Shown one piece after another: positions 3,521 through 5,227 of a stretch of DNA of 5,227 bases (its first letter is position 1; each line of letters starts with the position of its first letter). Both the position numbers and the translations under genes were made by a program. The stretch lies in assembly GCA_017529175.1 (NCBI GenBank), contig JAFXNX010000167.1:1-5227 (forward strand), in the 5' to 3' direction. The notes below the pieces were generated by a model. It saw only the letters and a list, made by a program, of their open reading frames with translations. It did not search any database and was not told the DNA's origin. The DNA is from Clostridia bacterium. GTDB taxonomy: Bacteria; Bacillota_A; Clostridia; Oscillospirales; CAG-272.

Positions 3521-5227
3521 TTATCCCGCGATCTTCACCTTCAGCGCGCTGATGTCGAGCATGTTTATAACGCCGTCGCCGTTGATATCACAGTTTTGTT
3601 TCAACGCGTTGGCAGAATCTCCCGCAAGATATACTTTTATTTCAGCTATATCCTTCATGTTTATTACTCCGTCGCCGTCGACGTCACCGATAATAGTTGA
3701 AATAAGATGAGGGATCGTCTCTGTCTTCGTTCTGCCGCAGGCCGAACAAACATAAGTCAGCTCACCATCCGAAACGTACGTCGGCCATACGGTGAAATCG
3801 GAATCCAATTCCCATGAGTGATTTTGATAATGCTTATTCGCATTGATCAATCTCTCATTACCATAGTTATATATCTGTATCTCATTCCATTCGGATTCAG
3901 ATCCATGATAATATACGTCTGTCAGTCTCTCGCAGTCGGAAAATGTACTGCTTCCTATCGACGTCACGCTGACTGGGATAGTAACAGACGTAAGCTGGCT
4001 GCAGCCGTAAAATGCAGAACTTCCAATTGACGTCACGCCCTCGGGGATAGTGATAGACGTAAGCGAACTGCAGCCGTAAAATGCAGAGCTTCCAATCGAC
4101 TTCACGCTGCCGTCACTCGGAATAACGCTGCCTTTGCACCCGAGGATCAGCTTTTTTTCTTCCGTATCTATAACACAGTTGCCGGACGAATGGTATTTTG
4201 TGTTCCCGTCTGAAACAGTTATAATTTCAAGCGAGCTGCATTTGTAAAATGCTGAGTATCCTATAGACGTCACTCCGTTGCCGATAGTTACAGACGTAAG
4301 CGAACTGCAGCCGTAAAATGCAGAGCTTCCAATCGACGTCACGCTGTCGGGGATCGTGATTGACGCAAGCGAACTGCAGCCGAAAAATGCAGTACTTCCA
4401 ATTGACGTCACGCCCCCGGGGATAGTGATCGACGTAAGCTGGCTGCAATCTGAAAATGCAGAGTATCCTATCGACGTTACGCTTCCGTCATTCGGTATAA
4501 CGCTCGTTCTACACCCTTTGATAAGCGTCTTTGTTTCCGTATCTATCAAACAATTACCGGAAGAATGATACTTTTTATTTCCAGAGGAAACCGTAATACT
4601 TTCAAGCTTACTGCAATGGTTAAATGCACCATCTCCAATCGACGTCACGCTATTGCCAATTTCAACAGACTTAAGTGAACTGCAGTTGTAAAAGACATAT
4701 TCTCCTATCGACGTCACACTATCCGGAATAGTAATCGATGTAAGCGAGCTGCAACCGTTAAATGCATTGCTTCCTATCGACGTCACGTTGTCGGGGATGT
4801 TGATAGACGTAAGCGAGCTGCAGCCGTTAAATGCATCGTATCCAATCGACGTCACGCTGTCGGGGATCGTGATCGACGAAAGTGACTTGCATTGTGAAAA
4901 TGCATTGTATGCAATTACTCTTGTGTTGTCATTAATTGAACAAGTAGTAAAATCTTTACTTTTTGCTTTAATCAACGCAACATAAGGATTCGAATCGTTT
5001 CCGAGATATTTTGCGTTGTCGTATTCATTATACTGAAGCGAGTTGCAGCCGGAAAATGCCTGAACGCCAATCGACGTCACACTGTCGGGTATAGTAATCG
5101 TCGTCAGCTTGCTGCAGTCGTAAAATACATCGTTTCCAATAGACACACGCCCGCCGGGGCGAACGTCGAGCGCCACGGGCGTGGCCGAGAGCGGGAAGAC
5201 GCGGGCGACCTCGTCGAGCAGGCACAC
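3521..5227 (-). CDS. BspA-like leucine-rich-repeat protein with C-terminal type I dockerin (N-terminus beyond window)
   Basis: At least 568 residues are open to the right edge; the 5' end is missing, and the GTG at the edge need not be a start. From visible residue 29 to about 434 the protein is built of 23-residue BspA/LRR_5 repeats of the form AFYGCSSLTSITIPDSVTSIG. A known type of BspA insert lies at about 62-104. Two copies of a YHSSGNC.IDTE..K.LI.GC..SVIP insert lie at about 220-245 and 345-370. A cap (DVYYHGSESEWNEI, 437-450) follows, then a small Cys-x2-Cys segment (YVCSACGRTKTETIP, 492-506). The dockerin (about 513-568) has two calcium loops: D515, D517, D519, N523, D526 and D547, N549, D551, N555, D558. 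Type I dockerins bind cohesins, so the protein is probably secreted and scaffold-attached. BspA repeats suggest binding or adhesion rather than catalysis, and no catalytic domain is visible. The first 28 visible codons look foreign. Confidence 0.88.
   Translation of the reverse strand: MCLLDEVARVFPLSATPVALDVRPGGRVSIGNDVFYDCSKLTTITIPDSVTSIGVQAFSGCNSLQYNEYDNAKYLGNDSNPYVALIKAKSKDFTTCSINDNTRVIAYNAFSQCKSLSSITIPDSVTSIGYDAFNGCSSLTSINIPDNVTSIGSNAFNGCSSLTSITIPDSVTSIGEYVFYNCSSLKSVEIGNSVTSIGDGAFNHCSKLESITVSSGNKKYHSSGNCLIDTETKTLIKGCRTSVIPNDGSVTSIGYSAFSDCSQLTSITIPGGVTSIGSTAFFGCSSLASITIPDSVTSIGSSAFYGCSSLTSVTIGNGVTSIGYSAFYKCSSLEIITVSDGNTKYHSSGNCVIDTEEKKLILGCKGSVIPSDGSVKSIGSSAFYGCSSLTSITIPEGVTSIGSSAFYGCSQLTSVTIPVSVTSIGSSTFSDCERLTDVYYHGSESEWNEIQIYNYGNERLINANKHYQNHSWELDSDFTVWPTYVSDGELTYVCSACGRTKTETIPHLISTIIGDVDGDGVINMKDIAEIKVYLAGDSANALKQNCDINGDGVINMLDISALKVKIAG
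3935..4684 (-). repeat. Tandem 375-bp duplication inside the LRR region
   Basis: Visible residues 182-306 (bases 4310-4684) and 307-431 (bases 3935-4309) align end to end with no gap at a constant offset of 125 residues. By hand alignment they differ at 33 positions, about three quarters identical. Each unit holds several 23-residue LRRs plus one YHSSGNC-type insert. Within the units, shorter 69-bp DNA repeats recur, each containing a form of ATCGACGTCACG. This suggests growth by unequal recombination at two scales. Confidence 0.85.
5144..5227 (-). other. High-GC, apparently foreign or chimeric coding segment at the right edge
   Basis: The 28 codons before the first recognisable LRR (which begins SIGNDVFYDC) have 26 of 28 third positions G or C, 24 of 28 first positions, and 14 of 28 second positions. 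This is the signature of coding sequence from a high-GC genome read in this same frame, and is unlike the LRR codons immediately downstream. The encoded residues (VCLLDEVARVFPLSATP, then VALDVRPGGRV) do not fit the LRR pattern and no family is recognised. It may be an assembly chimera at a contig end, a recent insertion, or a genuinely divergent N-terminal region. Confidence 0.6.

Noticed and set aside
3521..5150. Regular DNA repeats resembling a CRISPR or satellite array
   Set aside because: The 69-bp period equals the 23-residue LRR unit, the frame stays open throughout, and the spacers are not unique; it is protein repetition.
4227..5225. Other minus- and plus-strand open frames inside the LRR gene
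   Set aside because: They repeat with the same period as the LRR and are out-of-frame translations of it (for example recurrent Leu-Gln-Phe-Ala blocks).
1..5227. A single operon or new multi-gene system linking all four genes
   Set aside because: Each gene has its own promoter or terminator signals, thuA runs against the others, and no defence, mobile or toxin-type genes are present.

Overview
The window looks like a fragment of a Clostridia genome, probably a gut-type Oscillospiraceae/Ruminococcaceae relative and possibly metagenomic. The reasons are strong AAGGAGG-type ribosome sites, a tRNA-sensing T-box leader, a BspA-like leucine-rich-repeat protein ending in a type I dockerin, moderate GC content, and dispersed palindromic repeats between genes. 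Genus cannot be settled from the sequence alone.

Layout, left to right. (1) On the minus strand, 1-530 is the N-terminal part of a GH127 family beta-L-arabinofuranosidase-like enzyme that runs off the left edge; it has its own sigma-A-like promoter (577-605). (2) Just upstream, also on the minus strand, is a complete stand-alone TrpB2-type tryptophan synthase beta subunit (652-2025), closed by a strong terminator (609-642). (3) Its leader (about 2059-2323) is a T-box riboswitch. It has a UGG specifier, a UGGC tRNA-end-binding bulge and a terminator that competes with the antiterminator, all pointing to uncharged tRNA-Trp as the signal; its promoter is at 2330-2358. (4) A divergent promoter (2415-2443) drives a plus-strand ThuA-like protein (2475-3236). 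(5) The convergent gap 3237-3520 has no gene. It holds a hairpin repeat with a perfect 22-nt palindrome, a 15-bp-stem terminator that could work in both directions, and an element with inverted terminal repeats. (6) On the minus strand, 3521-5227 is a BspA-like LRR protein with a C-terminal dockerin, running off the right edge. It contains a gap-free 125-residue tandem duplication. Its last visible 84 bases (5144-5227) have the codon composition of a high-GC genome and look foreign or chimeric.

Functionally these are separate transcription units, not one pathway. TrpB2 would make tryptophan from serine and indole when charged tRNA-Trp runs low. GH127 and ThuA fit plant-glycan or sugar metabolism. 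The dockerin protein is expected to be secreted and to attach to a cohesin-bearing scaffold, but its signal peptide is not in the window. I found no convincing new multi-gene system. The points most worth a second look are the abrupt composition change at the right edge, the tRNA-Trp logic of the T-box, the LRR duplication and the stacked repeats at 3235-3475.
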